Positions 46,401-57,600 of a DNA stretch of 64,000 nucleotides are shown one piece after another. The DNA lies in assembly GCA_013368315.1 (NCBI GenBank), contig JAACJM010000013.1, positions 682,001 through 746,000 on the forward strand. Direction: 5' to 3'. This DNA comes from Tetrapyrgos nigripes. Taxonomy: Eukaryota; Basidiomycota; Agaricomycetes; Agaricales; Campanellaceae. Within the stretch, counting starts at the first letter, position 1, and each line of letters opens with the position of its first letter. The position numbers and the translations under genes were made by a program. A model generated the notes under the pieces. The model worked only from the letters and a program-made list of their open reading frames with translations. It was not told the origin of the DNA and did no database searches.

Positions 46401-47695
46401 ATTTTCGCGTACCCGTCTCTTCGTACCAAGCGTCATGACACCTTTGAGTAAGGCTTCCGTTTAATATCTGACTGGACAACCGCTCATTTGTTTTGCAGAC
46501 GAGTTCATCGATTCTCAGGATGGACCGCAACACTTCTGGTCTGGGCGCAGGTAATTGCAGCTCTTCAACAAGTGATCTTGAAGTATTGAACCAGGTTCAC
46601 AGGTCGTTTCATTGATCAACGATTACAAAGATCCGGATGAAAGTTTGGCTCACGCTATCAGGAGAAATGCTTCGTTCTGGCTATTGGTGACATTGACTGG
46701 TGAGGTTAAACATTCTAAATGTGTGCCATTTTGTTAATATCATTCTTCTGCAGTGTCCATCATACTGCCTTGGCTCAGATTGCGGAAAGTTCCCGTACGC
46801 AGCGAAGTGCTTTCAAACCATGCAGTCAGACTTTACTTTGATTATGGTAAGGGTTCCAACTTTGCTAGGTAAATTCTGAAGCTTAACCGTCATCTTTTCT
46901 CATTTGTCGATAAACTTCGCTTTCTCTGGCCTTGACCTTTCAGTTACACCAGTTCCTGGAACATTCACGCGTATCTCCGAGAATCCCTTGATCGAGTGGC
47001 ATGGCTTCGCCACCGTGCCAGAGCCAGGAAAGAAAGGATACTCCTTGGTCGTCTCAAAAGCGGGTGACTGGACCACAAAGCAGATTACTGAACCACCAGC
47101 CCACCTCTGGGTGCGAGGCATACCCACCTGCGGAGTACTCAGGATTTGCCCCTTATTCCGTCGCCTAGTGTTCGTTGCCACAGGTGAGTACGATTTTCTA
47201 GTCTCGTTCCCGTCTTGGATAGCAAAAAACTCCTGCGCGCGCAGCGAAAGAGGCGGATTGGGACGAGACTAGCGAATGAACTACGTCAATGGTGCTCACT
47301 GTTCTTTGTGCAGGATCCGGTATCGGTCCCTGTGCACCCTGTATCTTAGAGAAGAGGGTACCCATTCGCCTTCTTTGGACTTCACCCGATGTTCGTAAGA
47401 CTTTTGGAGACAAGCTGGTTGATTCTATTCTGGACGCTTCACCTGATGCTGTCATTTACGGTCAGTGTTTAAGGGTGCTGCCTGGCGCCTTGCCGATACT
47501 TATTCCTGACTCCAGATACTCGAAAGCACGGCAAGCCAGACATGGTTAAGCTCACGTTAAGAATGGTCCAGGAGTTCAATGCCGAAGCCGTCTGTATCAT
47601 ATCAAACCAAAAGCTGACCAGGAAAATTGTGTACGGAATGGTTAGTAGAGGGATCCCTGCTTTTGGGGCTATTTGGGATTCGTAAGGAGTTGTTA
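43466..47695 (+). CDS. Adenylate-forming enzyme fused to a membrane ferredoxin-reductase-like domain
   Basis: The first half is an ANL-superfamily adenylation domain: TSGTTGVPKGVEVTHGN (split by an intron after TSG), YNNCGPTE, MFNTGDIG, LGRIDDQVKVKGFRVEL and NGKRDKKALRQF, which holds the usual catalytic lysine. No carrier-protein (DSL) motif follows. Instead a linker leads to about six transmembrane helices (for example VVFIVNMSIFIAFLVHG, VVTLAITYVVMMFLFAIVIF) with histidines in RVYHIGGLHSG and ERVHRFSGW that could bind haem. The C-terminus looks like a flavin/NAD reductase fold (PGTFTRISENPLIEWHGF, RLVFVATGSGIGPCAPCILE, AVCIISNQKLTRKIVYGM). Proteins of this architecture exist in fungi, but their substrate is unknown to me. 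About 15 introns; the final stop is TAA at 47693-47695. Confidence 0.85.
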
Positions 47696-47840
47696 CAGTC
47701 ATTGTGATGGAAAATCGCGTAGTCTTATATCCTGCAACTGTGTGCTTGTAGCCTACTAGTAGTATAACATCCAATAATCTTGTTACTGTAAACGGAACTC
47801 ATAAGCTAGCCAGAAATTTTACGCGCGCCTTCAGTCCAAA

Positions 47841-49329
47841 ATGTCACCATCGGAACTCCCATCCACTTTGAAGCTCGAGTCACATCCATTTGCTCGAGAT
47901 AAATGCACGTCGCTAGCGACTTTTTCTCCCGGCTCCAGAGTCCTCTCCATACCAGTACTAGTCACTCTGCTCCTGCCTTCCGAAAAAGGCTATCGATGTG
48001 ATCTCTGCGCTCGACGTTCACCAAGCCAATCCCTCAAGCGTTGCACAGGATGCGCCTCATACTGGTATTGCGATGCAACTTGTAAGATTTTTGTAAACCA
48101 ACACCTTTTCTGCTCACAATAGACATAGGTCAAAGCATAGACTGGAAGGCGGGACACCGGAAAATTTGCAAATTCTACAACTCATATATCGCCTCTTCAC
48201 AGTACCAAGGCCTAGAACCCCACGAAAAGATGGACGCACTCCTTCTATCAACGCTGTGTGCCTACATTTCCGGTCTCGAAATTGATCAATCCTCAGATAT
48301 GACGACATTTCTTTCGCTACTTCCAGGGCCCGTGGATGTGGAACCCCCGTTACTCTGTGGAAACTATTCGTCGGTCTCTCGAGACCAATTGAAGTCTTTC
48401 TACACAAGATTTGGCAACAATAACTTTTCCATGCATTCCCATTTCAATGTCTTTGGCCATGGAATCTTCCCGCTTGCAAGTCGACTCTTCAATCATTCAT
48501 GTATCCCAAATGCTGCAGCGAAGTATATCCTATCTCCGTCTGAACATGTAAGGATGGAGATAGTGGCACTGCGCCAGATATCGCGGGGTGAAGAGGTACG
48601 TGTATGGTTGTCAAAAAATCTCTCCTGGTACCTGAAGTGTTTTTACGAGGAAATGATATAGATATGCATCCCCTACCTCGATCCCGCGTTGCTTCAAACT
48701 CGGACTCAGGTTTTCCAGCTCTCGTATGGGTTCACATGTAGATGTCCATCCTGTGCCTTTCTTGGCTCCATTGGTCATATTGCAGAACCTCCCAAAGATG
48801 CCAAAGAACTGAGAAAAGTGTCGAAAGAACTAGAACAGTTCGTTCAGGACGTGGGAGACAACAGTCCTCTTCGAACGGGCCGTACTGACGGCTTTCCTTC
48901 TCGATTGTGTTGCGTACTGCACGAAACCTTCCTCGGGGATCTATCAGAAAAGTTCAGCGCGACCTCTCACGAAGGACCATATGATATTGCCTTGGAGGCA
49001 GGGACCATACTCACAGCACTTCACCGCCTGATCTACCCGCAGAACTACCCGCAAATTGGTTTGTCTGCTCTTCTTCTGGCCTGTCCGGACTGTGGACCTG
49101 ACCATTGCCTTATTTTCCAACAGGAATGCATCTATTGGAACTTGCAAAGACAGTATGGAATCACTGGATTCAGACCGATTCGGCGGATGAGAGTTTGAAG
49201 AACAGAGCACGAGAGGCTTTGAGATCTGCGAGTGCCATTCTGACTGTCTACGGGCCCGAAGGGGACGAATATGATAGCCCTTTAGTCGAAACCCAAACCT
49301 TGGGTAGGCTGCTGTCAATGACCGTGTAA
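47841..49329 (+). CDS. SET-MYND protein lysine methyltransferase (SMYD-like)
   Basis: A split SET domain surrounds a MYND zinc finger: CDLCARRSPSQSLKRCTGCA, YWYCDATC joined by splicing to QSIDWKAGHRKICKFY. The SET core follows as GHGIFPLASRLFNHSCIPNA (the NHSCxPN cofactor and substrate motif) and, after an intron, GEEICIPYLD and the post-SET cysteines FTCRCPSCAF. The C-terminus is helical (MHLLELAKTVWNHW, ASAILTVYGP), as in SMYD proteins. It probably methylates lysines of histones or other proteins. The start MSPSELPSTLKLESHPFARD at 47841 suits the family N-terminal SET half. It lies 145 bp after the preceding stop. Confidence 0.88.
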
Positions 49330-49759
49330 TGTTGTCAACTGGCATTCTTCTGGGGCCTTCAGCATCGCACTCATCCATTCTTGATATAAAATGAGTGTGT
49401 TAGTAGCGGAGATAGAACGGGCGTAAGCAGACATGGGCACTCGTATGTCATGTGTAGTGTATTTAGTAGTGGCAATTCTGAAGTCTTCTTGAGACATAAG
49501 TATATACAATACCGTCATGATTCAACAGGCCAAGCCAAGAGAACTATTCCGCGGTATACTCGCTATTCTAGACTGGAGCGGAATCGAACTGAACGTCAAC
49601 CAGTGTTCAGGAATATACAGTAAAACGGAGCCGTGATACGAACTGTTCGGTACGGGAAGACCTTAGAAAGACCTATATGAAGCCTCCTGCGTTCTCTTTT
49701 TACATCTGGTGCATTTGCCTTTCACTAGGACAAAGCCGCAGCATCACTGCCGACTCAGC
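49330..49759. other. Intergenic between SET-MYND and DUF4436 genes
   Basis: AT-rich 3' region of the SET-MYND gene and upstream region of the DUF4436 gene. I looked for a tRNA around 49,560-49,600 because of a GGAATCGAACTG string, but no cloverleaf fits. Confidence 0.5.
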
Positions 49760-51512
49760 ATGCCCTTCATTCACCTACCAACCCTTCCACTCCTTTCAAC
49801 CTTCGGCACTAGCCGCCGTCACTCGTTTAGTAGACTTCGTTCTTTTCATCTTTCCCCCGATGGAGTCAAAGCACTCAATCTTGAAGCTGGACACATTCAA
49901 CAAACTCCTTCAACTCCTTCCCGATCAAGCCCAGCAGAACCAGGTCCACATGTTCCTCCTAAGCCTGTTGACCACACTAAAACCACACCTCCACCTCCAC
50001 CACGAGCCATCAATGGCTCCGTGCCAATTCCCAAAATTTTCTTTTTTGTTCTTGCTATATTATCATCGGTCCTGTTCGTGGTCACCATCCTGGCTACTTT
50101 CGGAGGTGCACAAGCGGGTCCACCAGTCTTCAAGAGTATTTTGGATGAAGTAGCTGAGACAAATCCAGGGGTAAGTGATCACACGAGACTGCGTGTAGAA
50201 AATGTTACTTACCTTCATCAAGATTGTCCTTTTGGGAGAGAATGTTGATATTGACATCGATGAACCTTCCGTTGGAATTCGATGGTCAATCCTCGCTTGC
50301 GGAACGGATTATGTTCTGTCCGGATCTGCTGGAGTCCATGGTAGTAAGACTTGTGGGCTTCCTGCGTTTCCCCTACTGATTTTCGTGGATGGGTGCGTTC
50401 TGTTTCCTATAAATTGCAACAAAACTGATGGTGGAGAGTCCAGAGATACAGAACCCACAGCAAGTTATAACCCAGCAGGAATTCCATTTGACCGCCAGAA
50501 AGGAGAACGGCGCAAGTGAGATCCATTCATTTCACAGTTGAAGGTTAGCTACTGAAAATCCATCAGCATCCAGAATCTAGTGCAGTTCGATAGCGACCAC
50601 GTTCTCGATGTGCACAACGATTACTTATACCCATTCGACTCGTACCGTCTTTCTAGCACACTGAGAGCCACCAGTCTATCGTCCAACGAGTCCATTCCCA
50701 TCAAAAAACTGGCCACAATTGAGATCACATCGGCATTCGTAGTGACCACAGTAGATGTCGAGAGCTACAGCACCGGAGCTCCATGGCAAAATCAGTCCAG
50801 TGAAGATACGCAATCGCCATCCCGAGACATCGACATGTACATCCAACGACCAGCAGAATCGCGTGCAATTGCTCTGGTGCTCTTTGCCATCGGATGGTTC
50901 TTAACCCATATATGTGTAGGATATGTCATCATGGCTAGAGGATCGCAGAGATTGGGCCCATCTTGAAATTTTTGGTGGTGAATGGAGCCGTTTTGGTGGC
51001 CCTTCCACAGTTGAGAAATAGTATGCCTGATGCTCCTGACCTTGACGGTGAGTATTCGGACGCTCTAAAGCACGTTTCACACTAAAGAGTCCTTAATCAG
51101 GTGTTTTGATTGGTGAGGATCTACCACAGGCGGAAATGACACAGAGGATTGACGATAGATGATAGACACAATTGGTTTCTTCACCCAGATGATCATCTCC
51201 GGGCTTTGCGCGGTCATCCTTTTGCTAACAGTGATAGCAAGAGAGCTCGACGTGCACGATAGGAGACCAAGGCCAAGGCGTGCACCGAGTAGCATTATGG
51301 TAACAAGACGACGTGACAGCAGTGCAAGCCGCGAGCGTCCACCACCAACCCCTACCAAAACATCGAGCGAAGCGGAGAAAGCAGAGTACGAGAGATATAG
51401 GGTAACTAGACACTTGAAAGGACAGTATGTATTCCCTCCGGTGCAGATGGGGGAGCAGAGTGAGGTGGCTGTCCATCGGAGAAGTAAGACGACCGTAAAC
51501 GTGAGCGTTTGA
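49760..51512 (+). CDS. DUF4436 membrane protein
   Basis: A Pro/Ser/Thr-rich N-terminus precedes a first transmembrane helix (IFFFVLAILSSVLFVVTILA). The extracytosolic domain has the DUF4436 pattern: GIRWSILACG, NLVQFDSDHVLDVHNDYLYP, FDSYRLSSTLRA, KKLATIEITSAFVVTT and DIDMYIQRPAESRAIALVLF, leading into further transmembrane helices (FAIGWFLTHICVGYVIM; then, after introns, VLIDTIGFFTQMIISGLCAV). The cytosolic tail is basic and Arg/Ser/Pro-rich. The family is common in basidiomycetes and of unknown function. An in-frame ATG at 49709 would add 17 residues. Internal splices near 50350-50580 and 50960-51160 are not fully resolved. Confidence 0.75.
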
Positions 51513-51589
51513 TTGGTACCGGACTTAGCCGGTTGTACATTACTATTTCAAATTCTTGTACTTGTCCTGTAATGTAAACATGGCTTTCT

Positions 51590-51811
51590 TCACCACTTAC
51601 TCTGACACTCCTTCTCCTCCTCCAAACCGCAAACTATATATTCCCTCTCAGCCGTTTTCCCCTGATTCAAACAATGGGTATTTCCAATCTTCTCTCCAAA
51701 ATCCTCACCGTCTAAATACATGTTGATCCTCCAGCCAGTCGCCTTACACACCTGAAATACTCGCCCCAACCCCTCAGCGACATCTTCTTGAAAGTACTGT
51801 AAGCCAGTCAT
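51590..51811 (-). CDS. Small hypothetical protein, 73 residues
   Basis: A complete open frame [20 protein letters not shown], then [18 protein letters not shown] and [18 protein letters not shown]. Its composition looks protein-like and amphipathic, with three cysteines. It lies alone in the gap between the DUF4436 and ALG6 genes, with its start 42 bp from the divergent ALG6 ATG. I recognise no family, and it could be a chance frame. Confidence 0.35.
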   Translation of the reverse strand: MTGLQYFQEDVAEGLGRVFQVCKATGWRINMYLDGEDFGEKIGNTHCLNQGKTAEREYIVCGLEEEKECQSKW

Positions 51812-51852
51812 GGCTTAGGACTCCCCCTATATCTCCCGTATCATCCCGGGCT

Positions 51853-54187
51853 ATGTCCCCGATTTCGACACGCGCCGTGAGCAAGTCGCCTGTACAACAC
51901 AGGTCCATCACTACTGTGCTGGAGCAGGAGCATGGGCTAACACGCGGTGTGCCACGGAGACACTCGGCAGAGAGTTTGAGCTCGCGTCCCAAGACGGTGG
52001 AGAGCAGTATGGCCAGGCGGTTTGTGCGATGGACGCACAGGCAAGGGAACCGAAATTTCACGCTGTTATGGATATTTTTTGTGTCGGTGTTATTCAAGTA
52101 TTGTGTCGGGTTGGGCTCGTATTCAGGTACGCGTTTGATTGGCTCTCATAATTCCTCAGCTCACTTTGACATAGGTGAAAGTATTCCACCAATGTACGGT
52201 GACTACGAGGCCCAAAGGCATTGGATGGAGCTCACAATACATCTTCCGACGCGCCAGTGGTACACGTATGACCTCCAGTATTGGGGCTTAGATTATCCTC
52301 CTCTGACTGCGTATCACTCATGGTTGTGTGGTTTGATGTGAGTCTGCTACATCAGTTCTGTTCGGTTACTCACCAAGGTTTCAGCGGCTCGTTGATCAAT
52401 TCAGAGTGGTTTGCTTTAGACACTTCCCGTGGTATTGAATCAGATGGTAGTAAAGCTTACATGCGATCCACTGTCATGGTGTCAGACGCGTTAATCTATG
52501 TGCCTGCTCTCTACCTTTTCTCGCGAACGTGGTTAGGGACGCGTTCAAGACGTACTCAGGTGAGTTTACAGGCATTTAGAGAGGCTAAAGCTCACTAGAC
52601 GCTCCTTGTAGAATCTGGCTTTTATTGTCATGACATTTCAGCCCGCCCTCCTACTTATTGACTTTGGTCACTTTCAATACAACTCCGTTATGCTCGGTAC
52701 GCCTTTGTCGCTTGTTATTGAAATTACTGTATTTACACCCTCTCAGGATTCACTATTCTCTCGGTGTCTCTCTTCGCAATGTCCTATGATCTTCTCGGCG
52801 CAGTCGCCTTTGTCCTCAGCCTGGGTTTCAAGCAAATGTCACTCTATTATGCTCCTGCAATAGGTTCCTATTTACTCGCCAAATGTCTTCTACTTGGCCC
52901 AACACATGGAGGCAGATTATTTATCCACCTCGCTATCACCACAATACTCGCGTTTACTGTGCTCTTCCTCCCCTTCCTCCCCCCGTTCTCGCCTCTGTTT
53001 TCCTCTACTTCTTGCGCCAATGCCGACTCCTCAGAATGCGCAGTAGCTCACTTGACCATTCTCGACCCCATCTCCCGTATATTTCCATTTGCACGAGGGC
53101 TATTTGAAGACAAAGTCGCCAACTTCTGGTGTGCTACTAATGTGCTGGTCAAATGGCGGTTTTTGGCCGCTCCAAGCCTGCTGATCAAGGCATCGACAGG
53201 CTTGACACTGCTAGGCTTCTTACCTGGCGTCATTGCCTTGCTTGGTGCCGGCTGGAAGTTGAAAACATGGGATTTCACCTCCACCGGTGCAACACCAAAG
53301 CCGTCCACATCAACAACGCCCATGTTATCACTGCTTCCTTATGCACTGCTTAATTCCTCTTTCTCTTTCTTCCTGTTTTCTTTTCAAGTGCACGAAAAGA
53401 CCATCCTTTTACCTCTCATGCCTTTAATGCTTCTATACTCCGGGTCTGTACCAGAGTCGGCTACGTTCGCTTGGGGCGCACTAGTCAATAATGTCGCAAT
53501 GTTCAGGTAATTGTCATCCTAGCTTTGACAGACAATCAGAAGCTGACTTCGTGACAGTATGTGGCCGCTCCTGAAGAAAGATGGTCTTGGAACGCAGTAC
53601 CTCGCCTTGTTAGTGGCTTGGAATAGGTTTATTGGATATAATCCATACAAGAGACCTATCTATCCCATCAAGTCTTTCGTGCAGCTCCTCTCAATGGTAA
53701 GTCAGATGCATTGTGTCATGTTCTTGACTCATTTTCGACACAGTGCGTTCACACTGCCGCGATCTTGCTCCACATTTTCGAGCTTTTTTTCAACCCTCCA
53801 GCGAGATACCCTGATCTCTTCCCGGTGCTAAATGTCCTGATATGTACGCCAGTGTTCTTCTGTGCATGGCTTTGGAGCATCAAGTGTTGCATAGAAGTTA
53901 GCTGGGCTCTGGGTGGATTGTCATCATCGACTTCCAACTCTAATCCAGGATCAGCGTTCAGGTCCTCGAGCAGAATGGGCTCTTCCTCTACGATGAGTGT
54001 TGCAGAAGATGATACTGTACCGACTCATTTGAGGGAGAAGATAAATGAACTGCCAGTGAATGATCGGCGCTCACGGACTGCGAGTCTTGGTTTTTCAGAG
54101 GGAAGGAAGAGGACGCGACGGCCATCTTCGACTGCATCGTTTAGTAGAGCAAGCGGAGTGAGGGCGATGGTCACGGAAGTTACATGA
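51853..54187 (+). CDS. ALG6: Dolichyl-P-Glc:Man9GlcNAc2-PP-dolichol alpha-1,3-glucosyltransferase
   Basis: Alg6 adds the first glucose to the lipid-linked oligosaccharide on the ER lumen side. The family loop is clear: [20 protein letters not shown] and [20 protein letters not shown]; then [89 protein letters not shown] and [20 protein letters not shown]. About a dozen hydrophobic helices are seen, over at least eight exons. The C-terminus has a Ser/Arg-rich extension of roughly 90 residues (from about [13 protein letters not shown]) beyond the last helix; the last 73 or so codons of this lie inside duplication arm 2 and recur as an orphan fragment at 18478-18680. Confidence 0.94.
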
Positions 54188-54606
54188 TGCACGATATGTA
54201 TTGCATGTAGCGCATGTAGTGTAAGAATGACTCGGTCTAGATATCATGTAAAAAGGGGAATGAAGAGGAAAACGTTCCCAGGGTCTCACGCGGTGAAGCG
54301 TCGGGTAGTCGGGTACTAGTAGTCGGTGTAACGGTCGGTATTTTGACTCAGGGCGCCCACGAGGTCCGCTCATAACACACGCTGTCATCCTTTCCATCAA
54401 CGAACAACGGCCCATCGGGCCTACCATCGCCTTCGAATGACTTGTTTTTATTGTCGCTCACGGACTCCATGAGTCACTGAGGTCCCTCAATTGTTGGGCT
54501 GGGCCTCGCTCGCTGCGATCGGTCTCGAAATACAATAACACCGACATGTGATCTCCTACGCTCTCGTATAAAAGCAACCCTCCTATATCTTTTTCTGACA
54601 ACAACA
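54188..54606. other. Intergenic, ALG6 to ankyrin copy 2
   Basis: Duplicated in arm 1 (18062-18477). It holds the ALG6 3' UTR and the ankyrin promoter, including the TATA box at 54567. Small indels distinguish the arms, for example a TACTAGTAG tract at 54316-54324 that arm 1 lacks. Confidence 0.6.
54567..54573 (+). promoter_or_regulatory. TATA box of ankyrin gene, arm 2
   Basis: TATAAAA, 34 bp before the ATG at 54607, in the same context as in arm 1. Confidence 0.6.
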
Positions 54607-57600
54607 ATGCCTCAGACACCAGAGGCGCAAGCCTTCATTCATCGTATCACTTCTTTGCCAAAAGACCCAGGAGTCTCTCTGCACGAAGTTCTTCAACCTT
54701 CCATCGATGATGAAGCTGAACTACGTCGCTTGTGGGCCACGGATAAGCTCAATGCCCGGCTTCAAAACCCTTACGTCGGCCTGGTCGATGTCTTCGATGC
54801 CCCCGTCGATATCCGTACAACTCGCGCCAGAATCGTCCCAGAGAAGAATAGCAACGACGTCTCGAGTGGTGATGAAGACTCGAAATACGTGATGCCTCTG
54901 GCTGATGCTGAACGAAGGAAGGAAGGGGAACCTTGCATGGTCACTGACCTTGAAGAGTTCAAAAAGAATTGGTCGGTCTTCAGTGAGGGTTCGCTGTCGC
55001 AGTTGATGGATTGGAATAATGTCATTGCGGCTGGTGGCTCTGTCTTGGCTTGCTTGACGCCTTTGCCAGATGAAGCCAAGGTCTCGAAAAGAGCAATGAG
55101 GAAATATTATCACTCGACGGCTTACCCTACCTCTGATGTCGATTTATTTTTGTATGGAATGAATCCTGAAGAGGTAATGTACCCAATCCTTGACGCTTCA
55201 CTTCAACGGTCTCTAACATAAATACAACTCTAGGCTGAGAAGAAGATCGTTACTATCTACGAAGCGGTCAGAGACTCGGTACCATGGGACGTCACTTGTG
55301 TCCGAACCAAGCACACTGTCTCCATTTATTCCCAATACCCTTACCGATCCGTACAGATTGTCCTTCGCCTGTACAGCAGCCCAGCTGAAATCCTTGCCGG
55401 TTTCGATATAGATGCCCCATGCCTGATGTTTGACGGTTCACGAGTTCTTGCCAACCCTCGGGCAATAGTTGCTTTGATGCGTCAGTGCAACACAACGGAT
55501 ATGACGCGCAGGTCACCGTCTTATGAAGTCCGACTTGCTAAATACGCTGCGAGAGGTTTTGAAGTCTATGTGTCTACACTTGACAGAACGAAAGTCGACC
55601 CTACCGTGAGCTTTCATTGACAAATTATTCATTCTTGTCCTTCTGACAGACAATCTTAGATCTATGAACGAAGCATCAACCGTATCTATGGATTGGCTCG
55701 TCTTTTGGTCCTAGAAAAGCTTAAAGATGGTGATAGTCGTGTTCGTTTCCTGGAAGCTCGACGCAATCTTCGTGGCCGTCCCAATGCTTCCAGCAGATAC
55801 TATCGCCGAAAGAAGAAGTATAAGGGCGATTTGAAGGGTGACATGGATATTGGAGGTCTGGAGATGAACGACTACGATGTTGTATCGTTGCATATCCCTT
55901 ATGGACCAGGTGAGTATTGGTGTTCGCTTTCATTGATATCGTCTTGATGGATCCGTTACCAGGATGGGATGCTAGAAGGATTGAAAAACTGGTGTATCAA
56001 ACCGATCTCGGAATCAATTCCATTTTCAATCCTAAGAACAAAGGACGAAGGCTTCATCGCCACCCAGCCTTTTTCGGAACTGTTCAGGAGTGTATGGATG
56101 ACTGTTGCGAAGTAAGTTTTCGACATAGCGTCTCACTTTCAGCGTCGTTCTGACGTAGGTTGCCTTGAAGCATTGCCCTCAACCTATTGACGCCGATGAA
56201 CGCAAACTGCAAGAAGAAGAAGACAAGCAATATATCAGAGGCCGAATTAGCTTTGTCGAAGAAGACCCTGGTCGTCAAAGCATGTCAGGTTCTTTCAACC
56301 CGATCGATGATCAAGAATGGAGTGAACAAGTTTATGTCGGACCTACTCCCCAGTTCTTCTCGGAAATCGTCTCTGGAAACAGGGATGCTGTGAAAGCTAT
56401 GATTCAAGCCGATTTGGAAGCTCGGGCTGCTCTTCAGGCAGCTAATCCTGATCCTGAAGCCGAGGTCAAAGACGAAAACGCGCCTGCCGATATCGTTAAC
56501 AAACGCGATATTGTAGGCCGAATGCCGCTTCATGTTGCGGTGTTGTCGAAACAGCAAGTGATAGCTTGCGACCTAATTGACGCTGGGGCGAGAATCAGTT
56601 CGAGGCTCGCCGATGGGCGCACTGCTTTGCACCTTGCAGCAGAACTTGGATTAGGAGATGTCATCAAGAAGTTATTGGCAAAGAGTAAAGCCAATGAAGA
56701 AGAGAGAGATGGGAAGTTGGGTGGACGACAAGATGAAGATGTGATCATGAAGGATGTGAAAGAGCGACCTTCTTCCGAAGATGATTGGACGTCTGATGAT
56801 AATGGGGTTGTATCTTTTGACGAAGACGAAGAGATGAAAGACGCTGATGAAGACGAGGCCGAAGAGGAGGATGAGGACGGAGACGACGAAGACGAAGACG
56901 AAAAAGCTAGCCCAAAGAAGAAAGCTGCTGAGCCTCCCGAAACCCCTGCTCCTGAATCTGGTGCGCTGCCGGAGGACGAAGAAGGCGAGCCCGACATTCT
57001 TGATATCAACGCTCCCGACTGGGACTTTTGTTTTCACTCCTCTTGCCTATGCCATCGTGTTCTCCACTCTTCCTATCATAGATTTGCTCATCGCCGCCGG
57101 AGCAGATTGTAATTTGGTCACTACTGGGCAGACAGGGCCAGCTGCTGCACCTTTGACGCTTACAAGTTATCGTGCTGATCGCGATGGCAATGAAGATACC
57201 GCAGTGGAAATTGCTAAGAGGCTCGTAGAAGCAGGTGCTATCTCATCCGCTGCGAACGACAGTGTACAGACAATCTTCCATACTTTGATCTTAGCGGGAA
57301 AGACTAGGCTCGTAGAAACCTTGTTGAAGGCGGATCCCAAGGCCGCAGCTGTCATCAACCTTCCAACGATCAACTACAGCTTGCATGTGTTCCCGATCGT
57401 CTCAGCATTGTCCAATTCGGACTACGAAATGGTCGCACTTCTTTTGGCGTATGGAGCGAAATTGGTTTTCGATCCGGAGGACATAGCAAAAGCGTTGGAT
57501 ATTGCGTGAGTGACGACTGTATCTTTGCATGAGTGATACTGACAAGCAGGTATCGGTGTAGAAAACAACAACAACGACATTATTACTCCCAAGATTCCGA

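Noticed and set aside
49555..49605. GGAATCGAACTG string considered as a tRNA T-arm complement
   Set aside because: No pairing partner for an acceptor stem within 70-90 bp on either strand.
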